A stretch of 64,000 nucleotides of DNA from Erigeron canadensis (lineage: Eukaryota; Streptophyta; Magnoliopsida; Asterales; Asteraceae), in the NCBI RefSeq assembly GCF_010389155.1, contig NC_057765.1, positions 1,736,001 to 1,800,000 on the forward strand. The letters run 5' to 3'. Each line of letters starts with the position of its first letter. Position 1 is the stretch's first letter. The position numbers and the translations under genes are program-made. A model generated the notes under the pieces. That model made no database searches. It saw nothing but the letters and a program-made list of their open reading frames with translations, and was not told the origin of the DNA. Below, in pieces: positions 1 to 12,205 of the stretch.

Positions 1-1281
1 AGTGACTATGTTTGAATTTTGTGTCTTCTTATGTTTACTTTAACCGTAATTTTTTTGTGTGTTATATAAACTTATATAGTTTTTCTTAATTCATTTTATT
101 AACTATTAATAAACGAAAACAAAAATAAGATATTGTAATGTTTATCTGAAGTAACGTGTTGTAGGTTTTTCGGATAATCGCTAACGCCTTATGATTTAAC
201 CGTAAATATTTTTGTCTGTGTTATATAAATTTAAAACATATAATAATGAACTAATTTTTAAATATACTTTTTATTGATTTAATCTACACCAACTACTATA
301 TATTACAAATAAAAATGTTTAGAATCAAAGTTAAAAATAAAAATAATCAAAATAATAACATTTAAAATTGGACGAATCAGGTATATATATAAAAAAAAAT
401 TAGGTAAATTACACTTTCATTACTAAGTTTGTCGATTATCGATTTTAGTTATGGAATAATGGGAAGGACGAAAAGTGGAAAAAAAACTAACAAATCTGGG
501 CAATTTAACGGAGCAAAACTAACGAAACGGGGCGCAGTGACCAAAAGTGAAAAAAAGTGACAAGTTCAGTGTATAATTTGCAATTTTTGAAGTTTAGTGA
601 CTAAAAGTGAAAAATGTGCCAAGTTCAGGGACCAAAAGTGTAAATTTCCCTTACTTAAATAATAGATAAAAATGCTAGGAATTACAAACAAAATTTTCTT
701 TTTCTTTTTTGTCTTCTAATGAATTTTATGAATAATTAATATATCATTTGTCACGAAAACTTGCTCATAAATTTGTTTCAAATGCTAAATTCATTACACT
801 TTTTGTAAATATTAAATCCTTGGCAAATAAAATACATTTAATCCATTTGACCATTATTAATGTATTTTCCTTCTAATCATATATTTAGTTTTACAATTTT
901 ACCTTTCGAAATAAAGCTTAAACATATCAATTTCAAATTTCAATATATCAATATGAATTAAATAAATGTTAAGACCAAAAATAGAAATGAAAAAAAATAT
1001 AGTATATACATATAGGGCCAAGCCTTGATGGGCCCATTTATACAAGGTAGCCGAAATTATCACTCACTTTCTGACACAACTTGTCTACAAATACAAAGGT
1101 TGTTTTTTAAGGTTACAAAATCTCACATTTACATTTACTACTCTTCCACATGAAACGGTCTCTTTCCATTTCCACCATTATCGTTCGATCCTAAAAACAC
1201 CTTCAAATCCAATCCAACATTTCTAGCTCAATTTTCATCACTCACATTGGTTTTCTATGATTCTCAATTCAATTATACAAA
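1..1281. other. AT-rich upstream intergenic region of the LEA gene
   Basis: No coding exon is visible. The stretch is AT-rich and contains one candidate inverted-repeat element (401-653, listed separately). The last 250 bases before the LEA start are less AT-rich and include a TGGGCC motif with a TTTATACAA-like stretch near 1030, a plausible but unproven core promoter. Confidence 0.6.
401..653. mobile_element. Candidate MITE with imperfect terminal inverted repeats
   Basis: The left end (taggtaaattacacttt) and the reverse complement of the right end (taagggaaatttacacttt) form an imperfect inverted repeat of about 20 bases. The interior repeats phrases of the type 'gtgaccaaaagtg' and 'aagttcag', common in dispersed plant repeats. 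No transposase is present, so it would be non-autonomous. The superfamily and target-site duplication are uncertain. Confidence 0.45.
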
Positions 1282-4200
1282 ATGATGCACGAAAAGTCTG
1301 AAATCGACTCAAACAGTGTAGGAGGATGCACATCAACATCTTCCGCGTCTCCAAAATGCAACTACATTGTTCAAAGTCCATCTCGTGATTCTCACGATGA
1401 TAAATCATCAACAAACAGTACTAGAACAACACCAACTGAATCGCCTTCACAATATTCATCTCAATCAAGAATGTCTTCAGAGAGTCGTGTCTCTGGGCCT
1501 TATCGATTTTCGGTGATAGGGAAACATTCGCATCAATTATTCAGAAAAAAATATAAGTGGCCATTGTTTAGTGTGATTGATGAAGGAAATGAAGATTATG
1601 AAGATGGGGGGTACCTTGATTATTACAATGAAAAAAGATTCATGAGACAATTAAGGATTTTGTTGTTTTTAATGGGTTTTGTGATGGTTTTTACTGCTAT
1701 TTGTTTCATCACTTGGGGTGCAAGTCGGCCTTACAAATTTCATATACAAATGAAGGTAAATTAAAACCCTTAATTTTGCTTATAAGTTGATAAATACAAA
1801 TGTCTCATTATATTCTATTCTAATATTGTTCATTTACATTTATATACACATATATGTCCATCAATCAAAAGAGTACCAATAGTAGATCATTCTTTTAAGT
1901 GTATGAGACAGACCATTGAATATGCTATTTGCAAAAACATGACATTTACTAATAAACTTTTACTAATTTGCATTGAATGCATATAGTCATACACATGCAT
2001 GTGGTGATGTCAAATTATATATCATTTTACATCTATTTTTCCAGCTCAAATAATAATTAACTTGTTATTGATACAAAAGGAATAAATTTATAGGTTACAT
2101 ATGTAAACTTGTATAGTAATATCATATTAATATTTTATTTACCTTATATAATGAAAAACAAATTGATTACATCCTCATAATTCATACACATGTACAAATT
2201 GTTCACCATGTATTATATTTTAAATTTTAGTTAAATTAACTATTATATACTAAGATCAATTTGTTATGATAGAAAAAAAAAAAGGATAATCGATCCTTTG
2301 GCTGTCCTAACTTCCACGAATAATATGAGAGAGGAAATTAGCATAGCAAGATAATAAAATAGGCATAAAAAGGATTTCTAACTCTAAACTTCTGCTTTTA
2401 TGTCACATGTCCATTACCATTAAGCTATTATCATATAAATTTTTGTTACAATTTTTTATTATGAATACTTGTAACAATATCTGATACGAAGATTTCATGA
2501 TATATAATTTTGAAATTAATATTAATAGTTCAGTTAAATATTGAGCTTCATTTATTAATAGTAAAAATAAAAAATATATATATATATATATTGAGCTTCA
2601 TTTATTAATAGTAAAAAAGTTATATTTATTTGGAGGGTGTTTTAATTATAAAATCTGGTTATTGTGTTTGAAAAGAATAGTTATTTATGTATACTTAGAG
2701 AAAAAAAATACAATTTTTATAGATAAGAAAAAACAAGATTGTTATTAGTTTTGAAAAGGCAAAATTTATTTTAAATATGCAATTTTAAGGACTTTTAAGC
2801 AAAATGTTACTTCTTTAATGTAATTCAATAAGTTTTTTATATTTATTTAAATTTTAACAATAATAGGTAAGTAATATAGTCACACTGACAATGAAATTTT
2901 ACTCATCGGTCGTGACTTCAAATCTCAAAGTTGATCTGCTTGTAGTATTTTCTTTCTAGGAAAGTCACTTTATAATAACATAACGCATGTTCAATTTAGT
3001 CATTTAGACAATGTAGTCTAACCGAATAACACTCACTTTCGTATTTTTGTATATGAGTTAAAGGTAATTTAATACATACGGTTAAAGAAAATTAGTATAG
3101 TCACACGTATCACACTTTTTCTTATACAATTGTTTTCTTCCTTGTTTATTAATTTTGTGAATCTCATATATTGTTGGCATCTATCTATGGTCATAATTGC
3201 ATTTTCTTTTTCTACATCGCATAATAGTTGTTAAAATGTATAGGTGTACAGACCTTAATACAGACGAAATTTAAACTATTATATTGAAGAGAGTAAAAAA
3301 CAAAGATTTTTGCTTGGAAGAACAAGCGTAATTTTTTAAAAAACTTATAGTATAATTTAAAATGATATACAAATTGACACAATAAGAGTATAAGACCCCC
3401 CAAAAAAATTTGTAGAAGGGGCCTAACCACTCCTGGTCGCTATTAAGATCCATCCATGCATTATAATGAATGCACGAGTAAAATGAAACATAGAGCATTT
3501 AAAGGTCAAAAAACTTTTTAAATTTTTTTTTTCCAACTCATAAATCCGTTAATTTAAACCTTCATAAAAAGTCATCTACTCTGATGGTAACTTTTTCTAA
3601 ATCTTTTTTTTATTAAATAACCTTAAATGATTAATCAACCTAATAATAAACCTAACAATATGATGATGACACTTTGCATAATTAAAGGAAGAGATTAAGA
3701 GAAAAAATGAGTGGATTACACTTGTCATGTACTTTAGGTTGATTTTTAGGTTGATATCATTACTCTTTGAAAAAAGTTTTTGCTCAATAGTTTGATCATT
3801 GTCAAGCTTACCAATGGGGTGAGATCTCAATAGTACCGCCATCATGTGATCACATGGTCCCACAGATGAATGTTAGGGGTCACAGGTTCAAAACTTGCCA
3901 AAGGGAAGTGGAGAAACTATATCTTGTGATCCCATGTGTGAGAATGGTGACTTACCGGACATGAGTTTTATGCAGTGTGCACTTTGAGTACTAAAATGGT
4001 ACATGGAACCAGAGGGTTCCCAACCATTTACCCTTTTTTGATCATTGTCAAGCTTTTGGCAAAAAATAAAGGTTTTGCACCCAATGGTGTCAAGCTTTTA
4101 AAAGACTTTTTCATCTAAAAAACTTTTTCATCAAGCTCCATTGAAAATGCTCTTACAAAGGAAAAAACAGTCTTAGGGGTCTTCAAAACAGAGTGAGAAC

Positions 4201-5025
4201 TTGCCCTTTGAGGGCTCTCTTTATAATTTGATCACGAGATCATCTCATCGACTTGATGCAAAGAAACTTGAGATGGGATGTCAAATCCAGTGGCAGAGCC
4301 AGGTAGAAGCCAAGGTTGGCCATGACCCACCCACATCTATAATACACTATAGTACTTGGGTCACGGTCGTCTGAATCATTCATAGTAGTTCACTACAGAA
4401 TTTTGTTTACATCTATAATACACTATAGTATCGGACCTTTGTAATGTGATTTCTTGATTTGTAGAGTTGGAAAGTGAACACCTTTTACTATGGAGAAGGA
4501 TCGGATACCACAGGAGTTCCGACTAAGTTCTTGACAGTAAATTGTACGGTGAAGATGAATATAGAGAACCCTGCTACGTTTTTTGGCATACATGTCTCCT
4601 CGAGTGCACTAAATCTCTTCTATTCACAAGTCATCGTTGGGCGTGGCCAGGTTAGCTTCTCATACCCAAGATTTTTCTTTGCGGGATTTAAACCTTTAGG
4701 CCTATCCGTTGATAATTATGTATTGTATTTGTTTTGTTTTCATCAGTTTGTGAGCTATTACCAGCCGAAGAAGAGCCAAAGAATGATTTTAGTGAATGTG
4801 GAAGGTCAGAAGATTCCTCTATATGGAGCAGGGATGAGTTTGATTATGTCAGACAACAATCGTGGTGTTCCATTGAAGTTAGAGTTTGAGATCCGCTCAA
4901 AAGCCAACTTGATGGGACAACTAGTGAAGACAAAGCATCGTAGTCGAGTCTTGTGCACAATGGAAATCGACTCTGATAACAACAAAGTTATTGAGTTTAA
5001 GAAAAATTCATGTTCATATAGCTGA
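1282..5025 (+). CDS. LEA_2/NHL-family single-pass membrane protein (three exons)
   Basis: Exons at 1282-1755, 4465-4650 and 4747-5025 join in phase 0 to give about 312 residues. The N-terminal 120 residues are Ser/Thr-rich and likely cytosolic. One membrane helix lies at about 123-147 (LRILLFLMGFVMVFTAICFI). The rest is an LEA_2-type beta domain with the family-like stretches 'GVPTKFLTVNCTVKMNIENP' and 'PATFFGIHVSS'. Proteins of this NDR1/HIN1-like class are usually plasma-membrane anchored and linked to stress or pathogen response; the precise role is unknown. Splice sites are GT-AG. Intron 2 is 96 nt with no in-frame stop, so it would read through if retained. Intron 1 is 2.7 kb and carries a MITE and a SINE. 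PLSP1 lies convergently downstream. Confidence 0.85.
2538..2617. repeat. Local tandem duplication, period 50 bp, in LEA intron 1
   Basis: A 30-base segment beginning 'atattgagcttcattt' occurs at 2538 and again 50 bases later at 2588, with a TA run between. It is intronic and does not touch a splice site. Confidence 0.75.
3626..3761. mobile_element. MITE, copy 1 of a family also at 11.7 kb (LEA intron 1)
   Basis: The left end (aatgattaatcaacctaa) and the reverse complement of the right end (aatgatatcaacctaaa) form a terminal inverted repeat. The interior contains 'gagtggattacac', which matches 'ttagtggattacat' in the element at 11722-11893, whose ends are also alike. The element is short, AT-rich and carries no coding capacity. 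Confidence 0.6.
3791..4055 (+). mobile_element. tRNA-derived SINE with 19-bp target-site duplication, copy 1 (body 3810-4036)
   Basis: The body is flanked by perfect 19-base direct repeats, tttgatcattgtcaagctt, at 3791-3809 and 4037-4055. The head has a tRNA-like arrangement: an A-box-like 'aatagtacc' and a B-box-like 'ggttcaaaac' about 55 bases apart. The 3' end runs into a T tract (ccatttaccctttttt), as in some plant SINEs. A second copy in opposite orientation lies at 6484-6718 with its own duplication. A length of about 227 bp with no ORF fits a SINE; the named family is not known to me. Confidence 0.8.
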
Positions 5026-5704
5026 AACATATTGATGTGATTTAGTTTCCGCTTCTATTTTTTGCTTAGTTTATGAACATCGTTAGCAAAGTAGCAACTA
5101 CATCTTTCTGGCACAATCATTCAAAATTTTGTAAATTTTATATGCCTTTTCAATTACAATTTACAACTATTCATATGGCTTGAAAGAAACTTATCGTTTA
5201 GTAAAACCTCGCTATATGTCAACTTGATATGGAGAAAGCCACGGGCTTGACATATACCGAGGTTTTACATTCATCTTTGTAGACTTGGTTTGAGCATTGG
5301 TGTACCTTAAATATATTCAAATGCATATAATCTAGTGGAAAAATGAGAAACATGTTTGAAGATATTGAAGTTGACTAAAGGAATTAATTTCGATGCGTCT
5401 AGGCTAAGCTCAAGTAACTATTGAACCCAGATATACCAATCTTGCGTTTTACTTGATTCTGCAAACAAGTTAAGAGATTTTATTGAGCAACTCCCAGAAA
5501 CTTGTTTGTGTTTCAAAAAGTACAACTAACTATCTGATTCTGGTTACGTAGTCATAACGCACAATGAAAACCCTGTCGTATATGATGAAGATGAAAATGA
5601 TATACACAAATGGTACATAATTGCTGTGTAAAGATGAACAAATAAGAACTTAAGAATGATCTAAGAACCTGTTGATAATCAAAATGATTTAAGCCCTTAA
5701 ATGC
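5026..5704. other. Convergent intergenic spacer, LEA 3' end to PLSP1 3' end
   Basis: About 680 bases separate the LEA stop from the PLSP1 stop, and both 3' UTRs must fall here. At about 5200-5270 'gtaaaacctcgctatatgtc' and 'gacatataccgaggttttac' form an imperfect palindrome that could fold in RNA or be a small repeat end. No gene is seen. Confidence 0.5.
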
Positions 5705-8700
5705 CTATTGAGATGCTAAAGTACTCGAATCTGGTTGAGATTTTAAACTACTGCTGACGTTTTCTGACTTGTCCACAGCACAGCCACCAGGCAGAATTGT
5801 GCCACCGATCCTTGCTGGTGGCCAATATCGAAATACTGATCTCCCAATAATGTTTTTCAAAGGCAAGGGTCCCCTAATATGGTTAAAAGCACAATATACA
5901 GTACACTTCAGTTATCGAGGATCAATACAAGAAGATAGATAAACTGGAATGAAAACAACTGTAGGGTTTAAAGACCAAGGGATGACTTTTTGAATTATGG
6001 TATTCATACAATTTTCCAAACTAACCATTTCTAAATATCACAGGGGAAAGAATAAATTTTGCAACAACCAAGTATTTTAGACATTTATGTCATTTATTTG
6101 GTTCAAAACAATTTTTCTGCACTTTCGTAAGTATTGGTAATTTACAAAGAAAAAATAAAATGCAACAGTCCAAAAGATGGCAAAATGGGTGGGTAGGGTA
6201 ACTAGAAATAGCCAACTTTCTACAGCCGAAGGTTAAGGCAGCCCCCAAAACTCTTAATTTTATAAATTTCTCAAATGAATTATTGTGCCATAGATGATTC
6301 CAAAAAGGGAAGTGATATTTGTACCACTTATTTTGATATTTTTACCACTATTGTGCATTATTAATTTGTATAGTCAGCTGTAAAAGTTGTACGTTGTGGT
6401 ACATTAATCAAAATTCATGGTACAAATATCATCACCCTTCCAAAAAATCTTGTCATCCATAAAAATAGGGAAAATTACATCTTTAAGGGTAAATGAGTGG
6501 GAACCCTCAGGTCCCATGAACCGTTTTGGTACCCATAGCGCATACCATATACAATTCATGCCCGGTAAGTCACCATCCTCACACATGGGATCACAAGATA
6601 TAGTTTCTACACTTGTCTTTGGCAAGTTTTGAACATGTGACCTCTAGCCTTCATCTGTGGGCCCATGTGGTCACATGATGGCGGTACCACTGAGGTTTCA
6701 GTGTTTCACCCCTTTGGTAAAATCGCATCTTATGGTAACATATTACGGTTGTTTCCTCAATTTGGGAAACATTTTATTTTCTTTAATTAGGAGAAGATGG
6801 TAGCTATACTGAAAAAATTGGGTTGGTATATGTCCTTAATTGGTGAAAAATTAAAGAAATCATATAAAGTTTTACCTAAAGTGAAGAATCGACTAAGTAT
6901 ATTGCCCAAATTGAACAATAGAAAAAAAAATACCAAATTAAAGAAACACCCATAATATATTACCATATAAAAGTTTTCCCTTGAAAGTAATGCAACTTTT
7001 TTGATAAAATAACCAAGGAGGTTTGATGCATTTGAATACACTTTAAATGACTTTAAAATTTTAACCGACTAGACTCATTAGATATAAAACACAGGCCAAA
7101 TCAACCCATCTGAAAACAGGTTGAAATTTCCAACTCTAAAAAAGCCACTCACTTGTTTACAATCACTAAATATGCAGGTCCATACATTACACAATTTATA
7201 TATAGCATAGACTTCAAATTTGTTCATGAAACTTACCAAACATGTGAATCATAGCTGTTATTACGATTGTCACCCATTACAAACACATACTTATCTGGTA
7301 CACGCTGCAATATTCAATAAATAAGAAGATTTAGCCAAGGTTTCAAAGAGAATGGAAAATGTGATTAGATTATATAAGATTTAGCTTACAACTGGGGTCA
7401 TTTCATATTTAGGAGCTTCATTAGTGAAGTCTTCGTTTCTAGCTACCCCGTTCACTATTAGCTTCCCGTCATGTACCTGTGGAGAAAAAGTTTGCAATTA
7501 GCTTTTAAAAAATCTCACCTTGAAACCTAATGTCTAGAATGCTCCTTAACAAGAACAAAGTAAAGAAAACTCATGGACCGGAATCAACAATTACAGTATT
7601 TTGCATGGTATGGGCCAGGTTGGTTTGACGTGAAACATTATTGTCCAAAGAAATAATTTTAAGATAGAAAAATCAGTGTATAAAACATGCTTAAAAAAAG
7701 TCATCCTTAGGAGACTCGATGTTGCCAACTTATATTTTCTAACACTTAGGCCTTGTTTCTTTTTTACTTGATAAACTTAATAGTTAAGAACTTAATCATT
7801 CAGTCAAATTTCATGTTTCTTTTTTTACTTAATACACAAAAACAACCGTCAATTATCTATATTTTACTAAATACACACAGACATTCTTAATGCATTCAGC
7901 CACTTAATACACTCAACACTTAATGACTAAAAAAAGAAACAGGCCCTTAGTCACTTATTATGCTTGAGTACATAGATCAAAACATGCAACGCAATGCCAA
8001 ATCTTATTGGACATGACAATACAAGAGTCAAGTACGTAAGTCCTCCTTAGGAGACTCTATGTTGCAGAGTGGTGGTAGCGAAATATCCCCATTTACTTAC
8101 AAATGGGATTAGGGGTACATTTCGTGTCTAATGGGTAAAATAAGTAGTGTGAAGGAAAGCAGCTAAAATTGGTTGAGCAGAAAGTTTGTCAATATATTTT
8201 TGATGCATAAAACCCCTTCAATCGTTATATTTCAAAAAATTAGATTATATTTAGATTCACCCAAGCCGGCCGACCCACCCATTGTGCTAACCTCTACTGC
8301 ACACCGGGAACCTCTGTTATTCATGGTTTCATAAGAGAACAGCTATCATTGCCCAAAAAATGTTAAGGTACAAGCATAGGGTATGACCAATATAAAACAT
8401 TGAAGAATATGCACATCAGAATATCATATTCATGAGAGCAAACCAAAAAACTCGCCTCAACTAAATCTCCCGCTTTTGCAACAACTCTTTTAATGAAGAC
8501 ATCATCGTCAGTGTATCCTACCTCTTGGAGGACGGGAGGACTTTTAAAGATCACTATATCATTTGGGCATGGCTCTCTAAAATAGTAACTAACCTGAAAC
8601 AGTTGGGATAATCAAGTAAATGCCAAATGAGGAACCATATAATAGCCTAATAGGATTAATCATTTAAAGAGATAGTTCATAGAACTTTCTACACATAAAA

Positions 8701-10388
8701 ATTTGATTGCAAGCCATAATATGGAATAAATTGTTGCTTAATAAGATAAAACTGCACCCCATGGTACAATAACACAATAACCTCTTCATACGGTAAATGT
8801 ATGCTACACAAATTTTTCATAGTTAACAGAGGTTTTGAGCAACATAGTATAAAGTCATGCTATCAGTTTAGGCACCAATTCTGATAATTTTGGTTATTTC
8901 ATGTTGCAGAAATCCAACTTTTAGTATTTGGCTATTTGGTGGTAGTAAAACTTGGCTGATTTTTTACAGTCAAACAATCAGTTTAGGCACAATTCTGATT
9001 ATTTTGGGGTCACTTTACATGCAACTCCTTAGATATCAGAATTTGTCCAACATCACAACCTCAAATATTCCGTATAGCATAAACACTCCAAAAGGCAATT
9101 CCAAACGTCCCCTTAAGTTTTCTATACAAAAAGTTTAGCATGGAATTATATAACAATTAGGATGGTATAAGCAACCTTTACAATGCAAAATCGGTAGAAC
9201 TGTTGATCTACCTTTGACAGCTAGTTTACAAAGCCTAATATGATTCCTATTTTAGTATCAAAAACTATAATACCGTAATCTTTAAAAGTTTAAATTCTTC
9301 ACCTTTGTACTAGCTTAACTTTTTAACTTATCTAAAACTCAAAATAAGATAAGCTCATTTTTCAGTCATATGAGTTATCAATTTGAGCATGTAAGCAATA
9401 AGCTCAAGTTCATACGCGATTAAGCTCAACTCAAGAGTTAATAAAAATGAGCTTATTTGCTTTGTGAACTTACAATAAGCGACTAAACTAAAAGAATAAG
9501 CTAATCCAAACACCCAAAGATCAACATATATAAACAACAACAAAAAAGCCCATAGCAAACTACACAAAAAATTAACTTAAACACCATAACAACATTGATA
9601 ATCATTCCCTAAAGGATGCGGGGGTATGGAAAAAGTAAAATGCAGACAGTCATAGTCCTATCCAGAAAAACATCATCTTAATAAAGTGGCATGCATACAA
9701 TGTACCTAAAAGGAGTTAAGAATGACTAAAATATAGCGAACTAGGCATACAGATTCTAAGAACAACAAACTTACGATACGAAGATACTATGCTAGAGCTA
9801 AACTTAAATAAGACAAAATGGATAAAGTGGCATATAGATAATGTGCGTCTAAGGCATGAGCTCTAAAAGATTGTCAACAAACATAGTGATAATATAATAG
9901 AATAGTGTGTATATAAATATATATGGACATAAAGATACTACCTTTTCAGCAACAAGTCTATCTCCAACATCAAATGTAGGATACATAGACAAAGAAGGAA
10001 TAAATCTTGGTTCAGCAATAAACATTCTAAACGCAAGCGAAACCGCAAGCGCTGCGAAAACCGTTTTCGCATCATCAGAAGTGAAATCAACCCAATCTGG
10101 CAAAAACCCATCTTTCTTTTCCCCATTGCCGTCACCACCACCGTCTCCGCCGCCGCCGCCACCACCACCACTGCCACTATCTAAATCTAAACCCACTTTA
10201 GTTGATGAATCTTTAAGCCCGTGACAAATAAAGGTGTGTAAATGGGTTTTAGGGATATGGGTATTGCTAAAGATTGAAACTTTAGGGGTTTTAAATATGG
10301 GTTTGTAATTGATTGTTAGGGTTTGTGATGAATTGATTTTGGGATTGTGGAGGGAAAATAACTGTGGGAGGAGATGGGAAGATACCAT
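5705..10388 (-). CDS. PLSP1: Plastidic type I signal peptidase (thylakoidal processing peptidase), five exons
   Basis: Exons on the minus strand at 9942-10388, 8456-8593, 7390-7476, 7237-7304 and 5705-5873 join to 302 residues. It cleaves lumenal targeting signals and envelope precursors in chloroplasts. The N-terminus is Ser/Thr-rich and basic, as in a transit peptide. A Gly-rich linker (about residues 72-86) and a membrane segment (about 110-125) precede the catalytic core. The catalytic serine is Ser134 in 'PSLSMYPT', the lysine Lys184 in '[10 protein letters not shown]', and box E is '[14 protein letters not shown]' at 235-248. It ends with '[15 protein letters not shown]' and a variable tail. 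All core family boxes are present. Intron 2 uses a GC donor. Introns 2 and 4 carry a MITE and a SINE. Confidence 0.92.
6471..6731 (-). mobile_element. tRNA-derived SINE, copy 2, in PLSP1 intron 4 (body 6484-6718)
   Basis: Read on the minus strand, this matches the element at 3810-4036 over nearly its whole length. Shared blocks include the A-box-like 'cagtggtaccgcc', the B-box-like 'tgttcaaaac' and 'ctatatcttgtgatcccatg'. Flanks are aaaattacatctt (6471-6483) and aaaatcgcatctt (6719-6731), a 13-base target-site duplication with two mismatches. The 3' tail is 'catttaccctt'. It lies antisense to the first copy and in the sense of PLSP1. Confidence 0.8.
7746..7949. mobile_element. Tourist-like (PIF/Harbinger) MITE in PLSP1 intron 2 (body 7749-7946)
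   Basis: The left end ggccttgtttctttttt and the reverse complement of the right end (gggcctgtttctttttt) form a terminal inverted repeat of about 17 bases. TTA flanks both sides (7746-7748 and 7947-7949), the classic PIF/Harbinger target duplication. The 198 bp body has no coding capacity. Confidence 0.75.
8450..8456 (-). other. Non-canonical GC splice donor of PLSP1 intron 2
   Basis: Reading on the minus strand, exon 2 ends in GAG at 8456 and the intron begins GCGAGT. The nearest GT, three bases on, would shift the frame and produce an immediate stop after joining to exon 3. The GC donor keeps phase 0 and joins 'GDLVE' to 'VHDGKL', the conserved sequence. The flanking AG|GCGAGT fits the strong consensus expected at GC-AG introns. 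Confidence 0.75.
10130..10176. repeat. Trinucleotide repeat coding Gly-rich linker in PLSP1
   Basis: A run of CCN/CCG triplets on the plus strand encodes a stretch of eight glycines followed by DGGGDG in PLSP1 exon 1. Such runs usually vary in length among alleles. It lies between the transit peptide and the mature domain, so variation should be tolerated. Confidence 0.7.
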
Positions 10389-12205
10389 TTTTAGATTTTA
10401 ACCAACTTCAATTTTAATCAAAGTTTGTTGTGAGGTTTTTCTGAGTTCTATTACATGGTGAATATGAATGTGGATATGCAAATTTGACCCAATTGGTTTG
10501 GATGGGACAGTGCAAAATCTTATTTTGATGATTATAATGGATTTTTAATTTAAAATGTTTTTTTAACAGCAGAAATTTCTAACATTTTTATCTTATTTAT
10601 AAAATATTATTATGTCACATCTTTTCTCCAACAAATATGTTATTTTACCAAAAGAAATAGAAATAATGTGGATATTAGATATTTAAATTTGTGTATAAAA
10701 CTTTAATATCTTAATATTTTAGTTTATAAAAACCATGAGATTTAAGCATTTATTCGTTATATAATGAATATTACTCGGTAAAAGGTTAGTATGTAAAGAA
10801 TTTTATACATAAATTTAAATGTGTAACAATCACTTATCATTTTTTTTTCTTTGATTAAATTAAATGACTTTATATTTAAAATAATATCTTCCTATTCATA
10901 TATTTATTCGATTAAAATATAATTAGGTGATACTCAGTTGACAGGCATGATCAATTATTTTTTATTCCTAATTGTTCTTTTCATGTTTGGTCGAAGATTC
11001 TACAAAAGTTGTTTATTTTTAAATAAAAATAAGATTGTATGCGTCTATCTATTTCATATTTCGCTTATGCAAAGAGTGAATGTTGTTGATATTGTTTTAT
11101 GCCTGTTCGATTATAATTAAGTATGTTATAATTTTATTTTATCAAAGTGATTCTAAAATTTTAACGGTTACATTATATTACATTACTTTTAACTTTGTAA
11201 TTTTTTAATGGTGTGCGTTTTAAAAGTAATATCAGTATATCATAAAACTTTCTTTATCTATATATATTGTAATGTAAAATGAACTAACTTATAAACTTGT
11301 GAAATGAAAGTCTCTAAAATAACATGAAATTGTAGTTAAAGAATTCAAATGTGAAATGATAATAATAATTTGTTAAGCTAACTATGATATGTTAGTATTT
11401 TGATTTATAACTCGTGATTATTGCTTCTAATAATATAAATTGTAGCCTAAAGTTTTCTTTATCAATTAGATAAAACCTAAACAAAATTAAGAAACAAGTT
11501 CTTTACTTTGATAAAAATAAGACTGTCTATTTTTTAAACTTTATACATCGTCAAGATATTAAAACACAAATTCCGTATAAAATGATATCGAGTGTTGTAT
11601 ATATACTACTATATAAAAATTATGCACCATTGTTGAAAAGTAAGAAAAAAAAAAGATACAAAATGACCATTATATCCTTAATGAAATAGTTTACATCATT
11701 AGTCCCTTATTTTTTAAAAGGTAATGATCAATCATCCTAATTTGTTAGCCTAAAAATCCTCCTAATTAAAATGATCGTGACATGTGAAAAATCAGGGGAT
11801 GAGATTAGGAAAGAGAATTAGTGGATTACATGTGTTAACAAGTAGATATATTAGAAGGATTTTTAGGAGGATTGATTAGGATAATCTATCATTTTCCTTT
11901 TTTAAAATATCTCCACTATCCCCTTTAGATCAATTACCTTTAACATCAATTACATTTACATCAACCTACAACATCGGACACCACCTACAGTTGCGACTCG
12001 TGCCATCACCACCTGTCGCCGACAATACTGTTGTCGTCACGACCACCACCATCGCATTGTGAGGGTAACGTTAGTTTATTTTAATTTTTTTGTAAGTCAT
12101 TACAAAAACACATGTTGTATATTGTTGAAACATCCTCTTAAATAAAAGATTAAAAGGGTCATGAACTCAACCACAAAAACCCTTTAGAAAACCGGGTAAA
12201 GAGAT
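10389..12205. other. Divergent intergenic region between PLSP1 and the plastid-type hypothetical gene
   Basis: The two genes diverge here, so both promoters must lie in this AT-rich 1.8 kb. Apart from the MITE at 11722-11893, I see no coding exon. A block at 11970-12060 is richer in C with CACC/CGCC motifs (caccacctgtcgccgac and similar); it has no clear reading frame. Confidence 0.6.
11722..11893. mobile_element. MITE, copy 2 of the family in LEA intron 1
   Basis: The left end (aatgatcaatcatcctaatt) and the reverse complement of the right end (aatgatagattatcctaatc) make a long imperfect inverted repeat; inverted similarity continues over about 45 bases (cctaaaaatcctcctaat near both ends). 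The interior 'agattaggaaagagaattag' and 'tggattacatgtgt' match the interior of the element at 3626-3761. No ORF is present. Confidence 0.65.

Noticed and set aside
3212..3863. Several open frames on the minus strand in LEA intron 1
   Set aside because: Low-complexity AT-rich translation inside a well-supported intron; part is the MITE and SINE.
9355..9567. Hydrophobic minus-strand frame
   Set aside because: Lies in PLSP1 intron 1 and consists of repeated 'ELxLIAY' from a simple repeat.
9907..10224. Plus-strand frame with a polyproline run
   Set aside because: Antisense shadow of PLSP1 exon 1; the proline run is the complement of its glycine codons.
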